Shown here: positions 1-8,030 of the stretch, piece after piece
Layout: each line of letters begins with the position of its first letter
Numbering within the stretch: the first letter of the stretch is position 1
NCBI GenBank assembly: GCA_937899075.1
Contig: CALDJX010000421.1
Span: 1 to 50,352 of the forward strand
DNA from: an uncultured Planctomyces sp.
Lineage (GTDB): Bacteria; Planctomycetota; Planctomycetia; Planctomycetales; Planctomycetaceae
Reading direction: 5' to 3'
DNA length: 50,352 nt
Made by a program: the position numbers and the translations under genes
The notes under the pieces: generated by a model
The model's input: the letters and a program-made list of their open reading frames with translations, nothing else
Databases searched by the model: none
What the model was told of the DNA's origin: nothing

Positions 1-483
1 CCTACCTCGCAACGCTCGCCGGATGACCGCTAAAATATGCGAAACTGGAACTTAGACGCGGTCCTGTGCGACGCTCTGGACGTTCGATTTGCGGACGATG
101 CTTGGTCAAAAGCAGCAACTGCCATCGGCTTTCGCAGTTCTGCTGTTGATCGGGGCGTCCTCAGTTGCGTACTTTTCCGCTTCTGATGCGTGATTACTTA
201 TAGAACGACGACAATTCAGTCACGCGCAGGCGTCGCTGAATATCTTGCGTGGGTCCGTCTCGGTGCGGTTTCGATTTTTGCGGCAGAGATGTGTGCAAAT
301 GTTCTGTGTTCGTCTCGTTGTGTTCCAAATCTTGAATTTCGCGTGGATTCGCGTATGCTAGAGCGGTTTCTATCTGCCCTATCTTCGTTGGCGTCGTGCA
401 CTGGATGAAGTACGCACTGCGTCAACGCTCGTTATCTGTCTTGTTTGAGTCTTTTCCGTCCCTACTTTTTGCGAGGTTAGATC
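1..483. other. Upstream region without a recognised gene
   Basis: I see no convincing gene here. The only mildly suggestive element is a 31-codon plus-strand reading frame at 98-193 whose peptide has a hydrophobic core resembling a signal peptide or membrane helix, but it has no convincing ribosome site and no recognisable relatives. The last part of the region must hold the promoter and leader of the DUF1559 gene. A GAGG at 473-476 is its likely ribosome binding site. Confidence 0.5.
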
Positions 484-1608
484 ATGCGACTCTTGTCATC
501 TCAAAGTTTGCTCGATTTGAGAGGTCGCCACCCTCGGCGAGCCTTCACTCTGATCGAACTCCTGGTGGTCATTGCGATCATCGCGATCCTGGTTGCTCTG
601 CTGTTGCCTGCTGTGCAGCAAGCGCGAGAGGCTGCTCGCCGGAGCCAATGTAAAGCCAATCTGAAGAACATCGGCGTTGCAGTTCACAACTTCCACGACA
701 CCTACAATGCCTTGCCTCCGCTCGTTAACCACTCAGGAGGTCCGACGTTCTTTTTCCACATTCTTCCATACATCGACCAGGCGGCGATGTACGAACTCTA
801 TAGCGGCGGCGCGAAAAACGGCTCTGGTAGGCCAACAGGCCCACGCGAGCATATGAATGACAACTATCAGATCATCGTGGATGCCGGTCTTGTGAGTGGC
901 GTAAACGCTGGGATTCCTGTTTACTTTTGTCCGTCAGTTCCGTCTCGTCCTAAGGCGGAAACCGGTGGGAATGCTCGCGGTCCGTCGGGGGACTACGCAG
1001 TTGCGTTCATGCAGGGCCAGGGCTTCGACAAGAATGCCGACTTTTCTTCAACAGAGGACTCCTGGTGGGGGCATCATGACTCCAATAACCAGGGAGGTAT
1101 CGATCGACAAAAAGGTCTGATCAAGACCGGCAACACTGTTGGCTTACCCAACGACGGCGGTGTCCAGGGGCACACCGGGCGTCGCCGAGAGCAGGCGAAA
1201 TTTACTGAAAACTTTGCGAGTGCGACGGACGGCACCAGTAACACATTGATCGTCGGTGAGAAGTTCTGGACACAACAGGAACTTTCACGTGGTGGTAACG
1301 CTAACCACAACAACTGCGACAAATCCATCTTCGTCCAGGACGGTGGCTGGAGAGAATACATGGTTGCGAGAAACGTCAGATTGCCGTTTAAGACCGGGCT
1401 GCATCTGGACGGGCCCGGCGACTGGCCGGAAGACAATCCCAACGGCACGGGTGCTGCTCGTTCAACTGGATTCGGAAGCATGCATGCAGGAATCGTTCAC
1501 TTCCTGATGGCTGACGGCGCCGTCGTTGCGCTGAGCGAGACACTTGACCAGGAAGTAAGATGGGCACTGGCTGGTCGGGCCGATAACGAGACGCCTAACG
1601 GATTCTGA
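484..1608 (+). CDS. DUF1559 domain-containing prepilin-like protein
   Basis: The 374-residue product begins with a short basic leader, then a type IV prepilin/pseudopilin cleavage and methylation signal (AFTLIELLVVIAIIAIL, about residues 20-36). The conserved QQAREAARRSQCKANLKNIG stretch that marks the DUF1559 (SBP_bac_10-like) family of planctomycetes follows. The C-terminal part ends in a glycine-rich core with an H-x-G-x-x-x-F-x-M-x-D-G-like block (HAGIVHFLMADGAV), also typical. Length is normal for the family. GAGG at 473-476 lies 7 bases before the ATG and supports this start. These proteins are processed by a prepilin peptidase and are thought to form surface or periplasmic pseudopilus-like structures; the precise role is unknown. 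A strong terminator follows the stop, so the gene is probably a separate transcription unit from the lipoprotein gene downstream. Confidence 0.93.
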   Translation: MRLLSSQSLLDLRGRHPRRAFTLIELLVVIAIIAILVALLLPAVQQAREAARRSQCKANLKNIGVAVHNFHDTYNALPPLVNHSGGPTFFFHILPYIDQAAMYELYSGGAKNGSGRPTGPREHMNDNYQIIVDAGLVSGVNAGIPVYFCPSVPSRPKAETGGNARGPSGDYAVAFMQGQGFDKNADFSSTEDSWWGHHDSNNQGGIDRQKGLIKTGNTVGLPNDGGVQGHTGRRREQAKFTENFASATDGTSNTLIVGEKFWTQQELSRGGNANHNNCDKSIFVQDGGWREYMVARNVRLPFKTGLHLDGPGDWPEDNPNGTGAARSTGFGSMHAGIVHFLMADGAVVALSETLDQEVRWALAGRADNETPNGF

Positions 1609-1650
1609 TTGCACGTCGAATGTTACGCTTCAATCGACTGCTAATATGAG

Positions 1651-1678
1651 CCGGCCACGTGAAAGCGTGGCCGGTTTT
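1651..1678 (+). terminator. Rho-independent terminator after the DUF1559 gene
   Basis: A perfect 9-bp GC-rich stem, CCGGCCACG (1651-1659) with CGTGGCCGG (1666-1674), encloses a 6-base loop and is followed directly by TTTT (1675-1678). It lies 42 bases after the DUF1559 stop codon. Confidence 0.88.
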
Positions 1679-1768
1679 GTAGGGCTCATCTCGATACGAA
1701 TTTGCGATCGATTCGTGTAAAGGGCTCGTGTTTCAATGGATTTATCTTTTCAGTCAGGCCGAAATCAA

Positions 1769-2179
1769 ATGAAGTATCTTGTTACCTTGCTGTTTGCTGT
1801 TGGTGTTGCGGGATGTGGCGGAGCATCGGGTACGGACATCGCTGGCACTGTGTCGTTCCTGGAAGGGGGGGCACTGCCAAAGGGTGTGGTTAGTATAAAT
1901 GGGCCTGCTGGTTCTTACCGTGGATCGATCAGCGCTGACGGCACTTATGTAATCACCGGTGTGGCTGAAGGTGACTACAAAGTTACGATCACTGGAGCAA
2001 TGGATGGCGATCCGGCTGCGGTTAATGAAATGAATTATGATGCTGAGGGAAACTACATTGAGCCTGACGTCGTGGAACCAAAGTCGTTGATTAGTGGGAT
2101 CTACTCAAGCTCAGACACGTCAGGACTCACACTTAAAGTGCCAGGTGAATATGATCTGCGGGTGGCTAAGGCTGAATAA
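1769..2179 (+). CDS. Small secreted lipoprotein, carboxypeptidase-regulatory-like
   Basis: From the ATG at 1769 the product is 136 residues with a lipoprotein signal peptide ending in a good lipobox (V-A-G-C, cysteine near residue 16). The ATG at 1736 adds 11 polar residues before the signal and is less likely. The mature part resembles the small transthyretin/carboxypeptidase-regulatory beta-sandwich lipoproteins that planctomycetes often encode just after a DUF1559 gene: G-x-V-x-F-like start, a 'G-S-Y-R-G-S-I-S-A-D-G-T-Y' strand, then 'V-A-E-G-D-Y-K-V-T-I'. Family assignment is from pattern memory, and no enzymatic residue is visible. The function is unknown; a surface or periplasmic binding role is a guess. 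The following gene overlaps or abuts its 3' end. Confidence 0.8.
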   Translation: MKYLVTLLFAVGVAGCGGASGTDIAGTVSFLEGGALPKGVVSINGPAGSYRGSISADGTYVITGVAEGDYKVTITGAMDGDPAAVNEMNYDAEGNYIEPDVVEPKSLISGIYSSSDTSGLTLKVPGEYDLRVAKAE

Positions 2180-3974
2180 TTCATTGAACAACTTGCGATC
2201 GCGACTACAAGCCTACTGCTGTGCATTAGGCTCTTTTCCGTTTGTGTTTTTGCAAATTGGGTGCGATTCTGAACGCCCCGTCGCGACCACAGGTTCTGAC
2301 GTTGAAGCCATTGAGACTCGGCCGCATGAGGCACGAGATGCCGAACTTCCGTTCGCAAAACCTGTCGTTCGCAGCGACCGCCCGCTTCGTGACGACGACT
2401 GGTTCGATGACCGAGCGTCGGCACTCGGCCTGACGTTCTCCTATCGGGACGGCAGCGACGGAGGGTGTTATCAGTTGCTTGAGTCGGTCGGTGGGGGCGT
2501 GGCCGTACTGGACTACGACGCCGACGGCTGTGCCGATCTGTTCTTTACGGGCGGCGGCTCACTCAAGCGTGACCGGGAGTCGATTCTTATCGAAGGACTT
2601 TCGGCCGGGCTGTTTCGCAATCTCGATACCGAGGTGATGGAGAATACGACCGCCCTCGCAGGCGTTGACTCAGCAGCAATCTACACTCACGGTGTAAGCG
2701 TTGCAGATGTAAACAGTGACGGGTTTTCAGACGTCATCGTTGCCGGATATCGTGGAATGCAGATCTGGGTTAACAGTGGGGATGGAGCGTTCATCGAGCA
2801 GAGCGGGAATCTTGGAGTTCGGTCGGATGCCTGGAATGTTTCGCCTGCCGCCGGCGACCTTAATAATGATGGACTTGTCGACCTTTATGTGCTGACGTAT
2901 GCGGATTGGCAGCCGGATCCGAAACGCGTCTGTTACAACGACAAACAGTTACACGATATCTGCGGCCCGACCATGTTTCCGGGAGCTCGTGATCTGGTCT
3001 TCCTGAATCAGGGTCAACAGTTTCGGGACGCCAGTATTGAGGTGGCATTGGTTCCGCAGAATCGAGGGCTTGGAGTCCTCATGGCAGACCTGGACGACAA
3101 CGGGTATATCGACATCGCTGTCGTCAACGACGTCGAGGAGAATCTTCTATATTTTAATTCGGGCAGTTTTCCATTGAGCGAAGAAGGTGTCATCGGCGGG
3201 ATCGCCTATTCAAATTCCGGTGAACGCGAAGGGTCGATGGGAGTTGATCTCGCAGATTTTGACGGAGATGGTGCTCCCGATCTCTGGTATACAAACTACA
3301 CACATCAGGACAATTCTCTGCTTCGGAATATCGAGGGAACTGGATTCGTACACTGCGCAGAGTTGCTCGGACTATCCGGCGACTCGCGATCATGGGTTGG
3401 GTTTGGTACCGGATTCGGAGACTTCAACGGCGATGGTTGGCCGGATATTTATGTCATCAACGGGCACGTTGCCTACGACAGACTCGACAGCTCGTATTTT
3501 CAGCCACCGCAGCTGTTTGTGAGTCAGCAGGGAAAGCGATACAGACAGGTAAGTGAGGACGGTGGCCCCTATTTTGATCACCGCCGCTCGGGGCGTGGTT
3601 CAGCGGTCGTTGACTGGAATAACGATGGCAGCCTTGACCTCGCAGTCGTTCATCAGAATGACCCCATTGCTTTACTGACGAATCGAATAGCCAGTCGCAA
3701 TTGGATACGAGTTGATCTTGTTGGGACGACAGTTGAGAGAGGGGCAATCGGAGCCAGAGTCAAAGTTACAACTTCTCGAAGAACGCTGACGCAGTGGAAG
3801 ATTGGTGGCGGCGGGTACGCCTCGCAACGGGATAGCCGTTTATTGTTTGCTTTACCTGACGATGCCCCTGTGACGGTAACAGTCACGTGGCCAGGTGGCA
3901 TTGAAGACGTCCATTCCGGCCTCAGGCCAGGAGGGTACAAGCTGATCGAGGGAGCGGAAGCCTATGCTTTTTAA
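2151..3974 (+). CDS. CRTAC1/ASPIC-UnbV family VCBS-repeat protein
   Basis: The product (about 607 residues from the ATG at 2151) has an N-terminal hydrophobic segment ending in an I-G-C lipobox-like site, so it is probably an exported lipoprotein. Starts at TTG 2184 or 2193 would give a more usual 23-26 residue signal; the start is uncertain, and any of the three lies inside or just after the previous gene. The middle is a run of FG-GAP/VCBS repeats with calcium-loop-like D-x-D-x-D/N-G motifs (DYDADGCADLFF, DVNSDGFSDVIV, DLNNDGLVDLYV, DFDGDGAPDLWY, DFNGDGWPDIYV, DWNNDGSLDLAV), forming a predicted beta-propeller. The C-terminus is an ASPIC/UnbV domain (AIGARV ... VTWPGG). Such proteins are extracytoplasmic; their ligand is unknown. 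The last 11 bases overlap the next gene, which suggests an operon. Confidence 0.9.
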   Translation: MICGWLRLNNSLNNLRSRLQAYCCALGSFPFVFLQIGCDSERPVATTGSDVEAIETRPHEARDAELPFAKPVVRSDRPLRDDDWFDDRASALGLTFSYRDGSDGGCYQLLESVGGGVAVLDYDADGCADLFFTGGGSLKRDRESILIEGLSAGLFRNLDTEVMENTTALAGVDSAAIYTHGVSVADVNSDGFSDVIVAGYRGMQIWVNSGDGAFIEQSGNLGVRSDAWNVSPAAGDLNNDGLVDLYVLTYADWQPDPKRVCYNDKQLHDICGPTMFPGARDLVFLNQGQQFRDASIEVALVPQNRGLGVLMADLDDNGYIDIAVVNDVEENLLYFNSGSFPLSEEGVIGGIAYSNSGEREGSMGVDLADFDGDGAPDLWYTNYTHQDNSLLRNIEGTGFVHCAELLGLSGDSRSWVGFGTGFGDFNGDGWPDIYVINGHVAYDRLDSSYFQPPQLFVSQQGKRYRQVSEDGGPYFDHRRSGRGSAVVDWNNDGSLDLAVVHQNDPIALLTNRIASRNWIRVDLVGTTVERGAIGARVKVTTSRRTLTQWKIGGGGYASQRDSRLLFALPDDAPVTVTVTWPGGIEDVHSGLRPGGYKLIEGAEAYAF

Positions 3975-5160
3975 TAGGATTCCCGTCATACACCTGCTGA
4001 TCGCAATGCTCATTCTTATCCCGTGTGTGCTTACCTTTTACCCCGCCGGGCAGACTGCTGAATCGCAATTGTTGCGAGTTCGTGAGGAAGCTCAGCGAAT
4101 CGTCGATGCTCCGGAGCGACGGTCGGTGTTCACCGAACGCTGCATTGCTAAAGCGACCCCTTTGTTCGATACCGAAGGGCGAATTGGATCAACGGCGATG
4201 CTTTACTACATCGCCGTCGCGCCAATTGTTGGTGCCGACTTAAGTATTGCGTCGATTCCGCCGGCAAGCGAAGTGTTCCTGATCGAGACGCTCGACCTCC
4301 TTCTCATATCGGAGCTGCTCTTTTATACCGATCGGCTTGGTCCCGCAGAGCAGTTAGTCGGAGTCGCCTTGGATGGTGGCGAACTCCGAGCAGCTACACT
4401 TGAGCTGGCGATCAAAATTCGAACCGAGCTGGGAAGCGATGCCGACGTAATGCAGCACACTGAAGAGTGGGCTCAATTGGACCCAGGCAATCCGAAGCCG
4501 TACCGCATCCAGGCAATGGTGCATCGAAATCACGCGCGGTGGGACAATTTCATTGTTTCTGCTGAGCGAGCTGTTGAGTTAACGCCACCAACTGATTGGA
4601 TGCTGCAGGTCGAGCTTGTCGATGGCTACACGCATCTTGGCAGAATCGACGCAGCACGTCGCGAGCTGGATCGAATTCGCGAAGCGCGGCCCGACCTCAT
4701 AGAAATCGCGCCTGTAATGCATGCCCGATTACTGCTTCAGGAGGGGGATCACGACTTGGCAGAGGATATCATCGACCGTTGCCTTGTTGACTACGGAGAC
4801 GATACCGAGGCCATGCTGATGAAAGGGAAACTTCGAATCGCGAAAGGAGACTATGCCGCCGCAATCGCGTTATTCGAGAAGGTAAAGCTTATTGATCCAG
4901 CTGATGAACAAGCCTACTACCAACTTGGTCAAGCGTATGCTCGATCAGGGAATAAGGAAGCGGGACAAAAATCTCTCGACCAACATCGTCGATTGCTGGA
5001 CGCGAAAATCGCACTGTATTCGCTCGAGCAAAAAGCGGCTCGAGAGCCCCGGAATGCCGCAGTGCGGCGTGAATTGGCTGCCGCGTATTCCAGAATCGGA
5101 TTACCACAATTGGCCGAATTCTGGATGCGGGCTGCACGTGCGTCAGGGGATGGGGCATGA
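3964..5160 (+). CDS. TPR-repeat protein with N-terminal membrane anchor
   Basis: This 398-residue protein starts with a hydrophobic helix (about residues 7-26) that could be an uncleaved anchor or signal peptide. The rest is mostly helical, with tetratricopeptide repeats clearest from residue 150 on; examples are the segments around 'A-M-L-M-K-G-K-L-R-I-A-K-G-D-Y-A-A-A-I-A' and 'A-Y-Y-Q-L-G-Q-A-Y-A-R-S-G'. TPRs mediate protein-protein contacts, here probably on the periplasmic side. Its start overlaps the upstream CRTAC gene by 11 bases and its stop overlaps the next start in an ATGA, so it is translationally coupled to both neighbours and probably works with them. No catalytic motif is visible. 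Confidence 0.85.
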   Translation: MLFNRIPVIHLLIAMLILIPCVLTFYPAGQTAESQLLRVREEAQRIVDAPERRSVFTERCIAKATPLFDTEGRIGSTAMLYYIAVAPIVGADLSIASIPPASEVFLIETLDLLLISELLFYTDRLGPAEQLVGVALDGGELRAATLELAIKIRTELGSDADVMQHTEEWAQLDPGNPKPYRIQAMVHRNHARWDNFIVSAERAVELTPPTDWMLQVELVDGYTHLGRIDAARRELDRIREARPDLIEIAPVMHARLLLQEGDHDLAEDIIDRCLVDYGDDTEAMLMKGKLRIAKGDYAAAIALFEKVKLIDPADEQAYYQLGQAYARSGNKEAGQKSLDQHRRLLDAKIALYSLEQKAAREPRNAAVRRELAAAYSRIGLPQLAEFWMRAARASGDGA

Positions 5161-8012
5161 CTGTCTCTTACCGCCGGAGATGTGTGCTCGCTGCCGTCAT
5201 TCTGGTGAGCACGCTCGTACTTTGGGCGTGTGGCGTCTTCGACTTTGCGGAGCCATCGGCATCACAGTCAGTGTATGAACAGGCGCGAGTCGCGATTCGT
5301 GAACAGAATTTCGAAGCTGCACAGCGGTTGCTGCGTGATCGCCATTTTGATGAAAACGCTCAGCCGAAAGTATTGGCTGAAATGTCCGAAGCGTTCTGTT
5401 CGGCTGGATACTTCTCGGCATCCGAAACATGTCTGAATACAGCAATAAGGCTGGCCGGAACCAATTCCACCGAGTACCACCTTCGTTTGGCGACTCAGAA
5501 ATTTGTCACCGGTCGCTATTGGGAAGCACAGCAGAACTGGAATTATCTTCTGACATTTGGCGGACTCGATCTGATTTCGTTTCCCGCCCTTGGAAATCGG
5601 GAGATCAGATTCGGGTACGAAGACGTCGCGATGGAACGCGGGCTTGAAAACGGCGTTAGCGATTTGCTCGTGTATTTCGGACTTGGGCACCGTGCATTTC
5701 AGGAAAAGGAGTTCACGCAATGTAAAGCACTTCTTGCCAAGGCACTTGAACTCGATCCAGGCTTTATTGATGCACAACTTCTGTGGGGCGAAATGCTCTA
5801 CGAGCAGGGCTTGATTGGTGAGTTGTCCGCGTGGATGACAAAAATGCCTGAAGCAAACCGGAAGCGACCGATCTATTGGGTACTCGTTGGAAGGTTGCAC
5901 CTTCATCAGGGGCTCGTAGGTGAGGCAAGCGGCTGTTTCAGAAAAGCGTTTCAACTAGATCCGATGAATTACATTGCGGTCGAACAGTTGGCTCGATGTC
6001 AGCAACGGCTCGAGCTGCCAAAACATGTTCCGGCATTGTTGGCAAGGGCTCGTCGATTGAAGGATTACGAAGAGACTTGTCGTCGGATTCACGGAACCAC
6101 AAAACTCATTGAGGCAGACATCAGACGAGCCGAACAATGCTGTGATCTATTGGGAACATACCGCGAGGCACTTGGATGGAATCAAATTCTCAGATCGGTA
6201 TTCGGCGAATCACGTGAGGCATCCCAACGAGCGGCCAACTACAACCTGCGGACCGGCAAGCCGCAGACGCGTTCGAATCCCGAATTTGATATGAGGGCAG
6301 AACTTTCTGTGCCCGATGCCCTGCTTCCTGCTGTACCATTTCTTGTTGGGTCCGAAGGCGGAAACCGCGGCGTCAAGATTCGATTTGAAGACCGCGCTGC
6401 AAGTTCGGGGATCAATTTTTCTTACGAAAGTGGTTCCGACTCAGCGTCAGATCGCACGCTACTTTTCGAGTTTACCGGTGGTGGTGTCGCAGCTTTGGAT
6501 TTTGACCGTGATGGCTGGCCAGATCTCTTCTTCAACCAGGGGGGAAAGATGCCACATAAGACCGCTCCAGTTCGGTCTACTGGAAATTCTGACGCCACCG
6601 ATAAGCTTTTTCGTAATTGCGGCATTGATGACTGGCAGGAAGTCTCAATAAATGCAGGTCTCGCTGACGGCTCTTATGGCCAAGGCGCTGCCGTCGGCGA
6701 TCTGAATGCTGACGGGTGGCCAGACCTTTACGTGGCAAATGTCGGAGAAAATGTTCTTTGGTTAAACAATGGAGACGGAACGTTTTCGAACCTGCACTCT
6801 GTTGAATTTTCTCGTTCAGCGGGTTGGACTGTCAGTTCCGTACTGGCGGATTTCGACGGAGATTCTCTGCTGGATGTTTACGACGTCAACTACGCAACGC
6901 TTTCGTTGATCAAGACCGAGATGTGTCAGTCTGGCGACGCATCGGTACCATGCGACTCTGAAACGCAACTTAATGCAGGTCAGGATCAACTACTGGTAAG
7001 TCGCGGAGATGGCGAGTTTGACAACGTGACTGATTCATGCGGTATCAATCGGCCAGGCGGACTTGGTTTGGGTGCTGTTGCGGCCTGTTTCGATCAGGAC
7101 TCACGACTGGATCTGTTCATCGCAAACGATGCTCGCCCCAATTTCCTGTTCGTAAACAATTCAGCCGAAAGAGTTGCATTCTCCGAGGAAGCATTGGCCC
7201 GTGGCCTCGCCTTTAGTGGAACCGGTCGAGCCCAGGCATGTATGGGTGTTGCAGCGGGCGACCTGAGTGGCGACGGACTTCTGGACCTTTTTGTGACTAA
7301 CTTTTACAAGGACTACAATACTCTCTACACGCAAGTTCCGGGTGAGCTCTTCTGTGACGAGACGAATGTCAGCGGTCTGCATGAGGTGAGCCATCGAAAA
7401 CTAGGATTTGGAACACAGGCTTTTGACGCCGACCTCGACGGAGATCTTGATCTGATTGTCGCCAACGGTGACGTCGTGGACTTTTCAGACAGCAACGCAG
7501 ATCGACGATTTCGCCAATCACCTCAGTTCCTGTTGAACGACGGCCATGGCCGCTTCGTCGACGTAGATGGTGGAACGTTAGGCGATTATTTTCTGGGTAA
7601 GTACCTTGGTCGAGGGCTGGCATTGTTGGATTGCGATCGGAACGGCCTTCAAGATATCGTCGTATCGCATATCGGCGCTCCAGCCGCCCTTGTCGTGAAT
7701 TTGACGGATGAGCCCGGACACTTCGTCGCTTTCAGTCTCGTCGGAGTTTCCAGTTGTCGTGACGCGATTGGCAGCAGGGTCAACCTGGAAACAAGGCGAC
7801 GTGATTTCTCTCAACAGTTGACTGCGGGCGACGGTTACATGGCTTCTAACGAGCGGCAGTTAATTTTCGGCCTGGGCGACAATCCGTCGATCGAAGCCGT
7901 CAGTGTTACCTGGCCTGCCGGGACCACTGAACGATTCGAAGTCGCTGAGTGTAATTCCTGGTATGTGCTCGTCGAAGGCAGTGGAATCGCGTGGAAATGT
8001 CCGCAGTACTGA
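5157..8012 (+). CDS. TPR plus CRTAC/ASPIC-UnbV fusion protein
   Basis: The 951-residue product begins with a hydrophobic segment ending L-W-A-C (about residues 9-25), a signal or weak lipoprotein signal. Residues 35-330 are TPR-type helical repeats (for example the block around 'H-R-A-F-Q-E-K-E-F-T-Q-C-K-A-L-L-A-K-A-L'). From about residue 405 come FG-GAP/VCBS repeats (DFDRDGWPDLFF, DLNADGWPDLYV, DFDGDSLLDVYD, DLSGDGLLDLFV, DADLDGDLDLIV, DCDRNGLQDIVV). The end is an ASPIC/UnbV domain (AIGSRVNLETRRRDF ... VTWPAG). The architecture is effectively a fusion of the two preceding gene types and is common in planctomycetes, where the function is unknown. The ATGA overlap with the preceding TPR gene supports co-translation. 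Confidence 0.9.
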   Translation: MTVSYRRRCVLAAVILVSTLVLWACGVFDFAEPSASQSVYEQARVAIREQNFEAAQRLLRDRHFDENAQPKVLAEMSEAFCSAGYFSASETCLNTAIRLAGTNSTEYHLRLATQKFVTGRYWEAQQNWNYLLTFGGLDLISFPALGNREIRFGYEDVAMERGLENGVSDLLVYFGLGHRAFQEKEFTQCKALLAKALELDPGFIDAQLLWGEMLYEQGLIGELSAWMTKMPEANRKRPIYWVLVGRLHLHQGLVGEASGCFRKAFQLDPMNYIAVEQLARCQQRLELPKHVPALLARARRLKDYEETCRRIHGTTKLIEADIRRAEQCCDLLGTYREALGWNQILRSVFGESREASQRAANYNLRTGKPQTRSNPEFDMRAELSVPDALLPAVPFLVGSEGGNRGVKIRFEDRAASSGINFSYESGSDSASDRTLLFEFTGGGVAALDFDRDGWPDLFFNQGGKMPHKTAPVRSTGNSDATDKLFRNCGIDDWQEVSINAGLADGSYGQGAAVGDLNADGWPDLYVANVGENVLWLNNGDGTFSNLHSVEFSRSAGWTVSSVLADFDGDSLLDVYDVNYATLSLIKTEMCQSGDASVPCDSETQLNAGQDQLLVSRGDGEFDNVTDSCGINRPGGLGLGAVAACFDQDSRLDLFIANDARPNFLFVNNSAERVAFSEEALARGLAFSGTGRAQACMGVAAGDLSGDGLLDLFVTNFYKDYNTLYTQVPGELFCDETNVSGLHEVSHRKLGFGTQAFDADLDGDLDLIVANGDVVDFSDSNADRRFRQSPQFLLNDGHGRFVDVDGGTLGDYFLGKYLGRGLALLDCDRNGLQDIVVSHIGAPAALVVNLTDEPGHFVAFSLVGVSSCRDAIGSRVNLETRRRDFSQQLTAGDGYMASNERQLIFGLGDNPSIEAVSVTWPAGTTERFEVAECNSWYVLVEGSGIAWKCPQY

Positions 8013-8030
8013 TTTTTGCAGCGAGCAACT

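Noticed and set aside
98-193. 31-codon frame with a hydrophobic, signal-peptide-like product
   Set aside because: Too short, no ribosome site, no conserved neighbour or family to support it.
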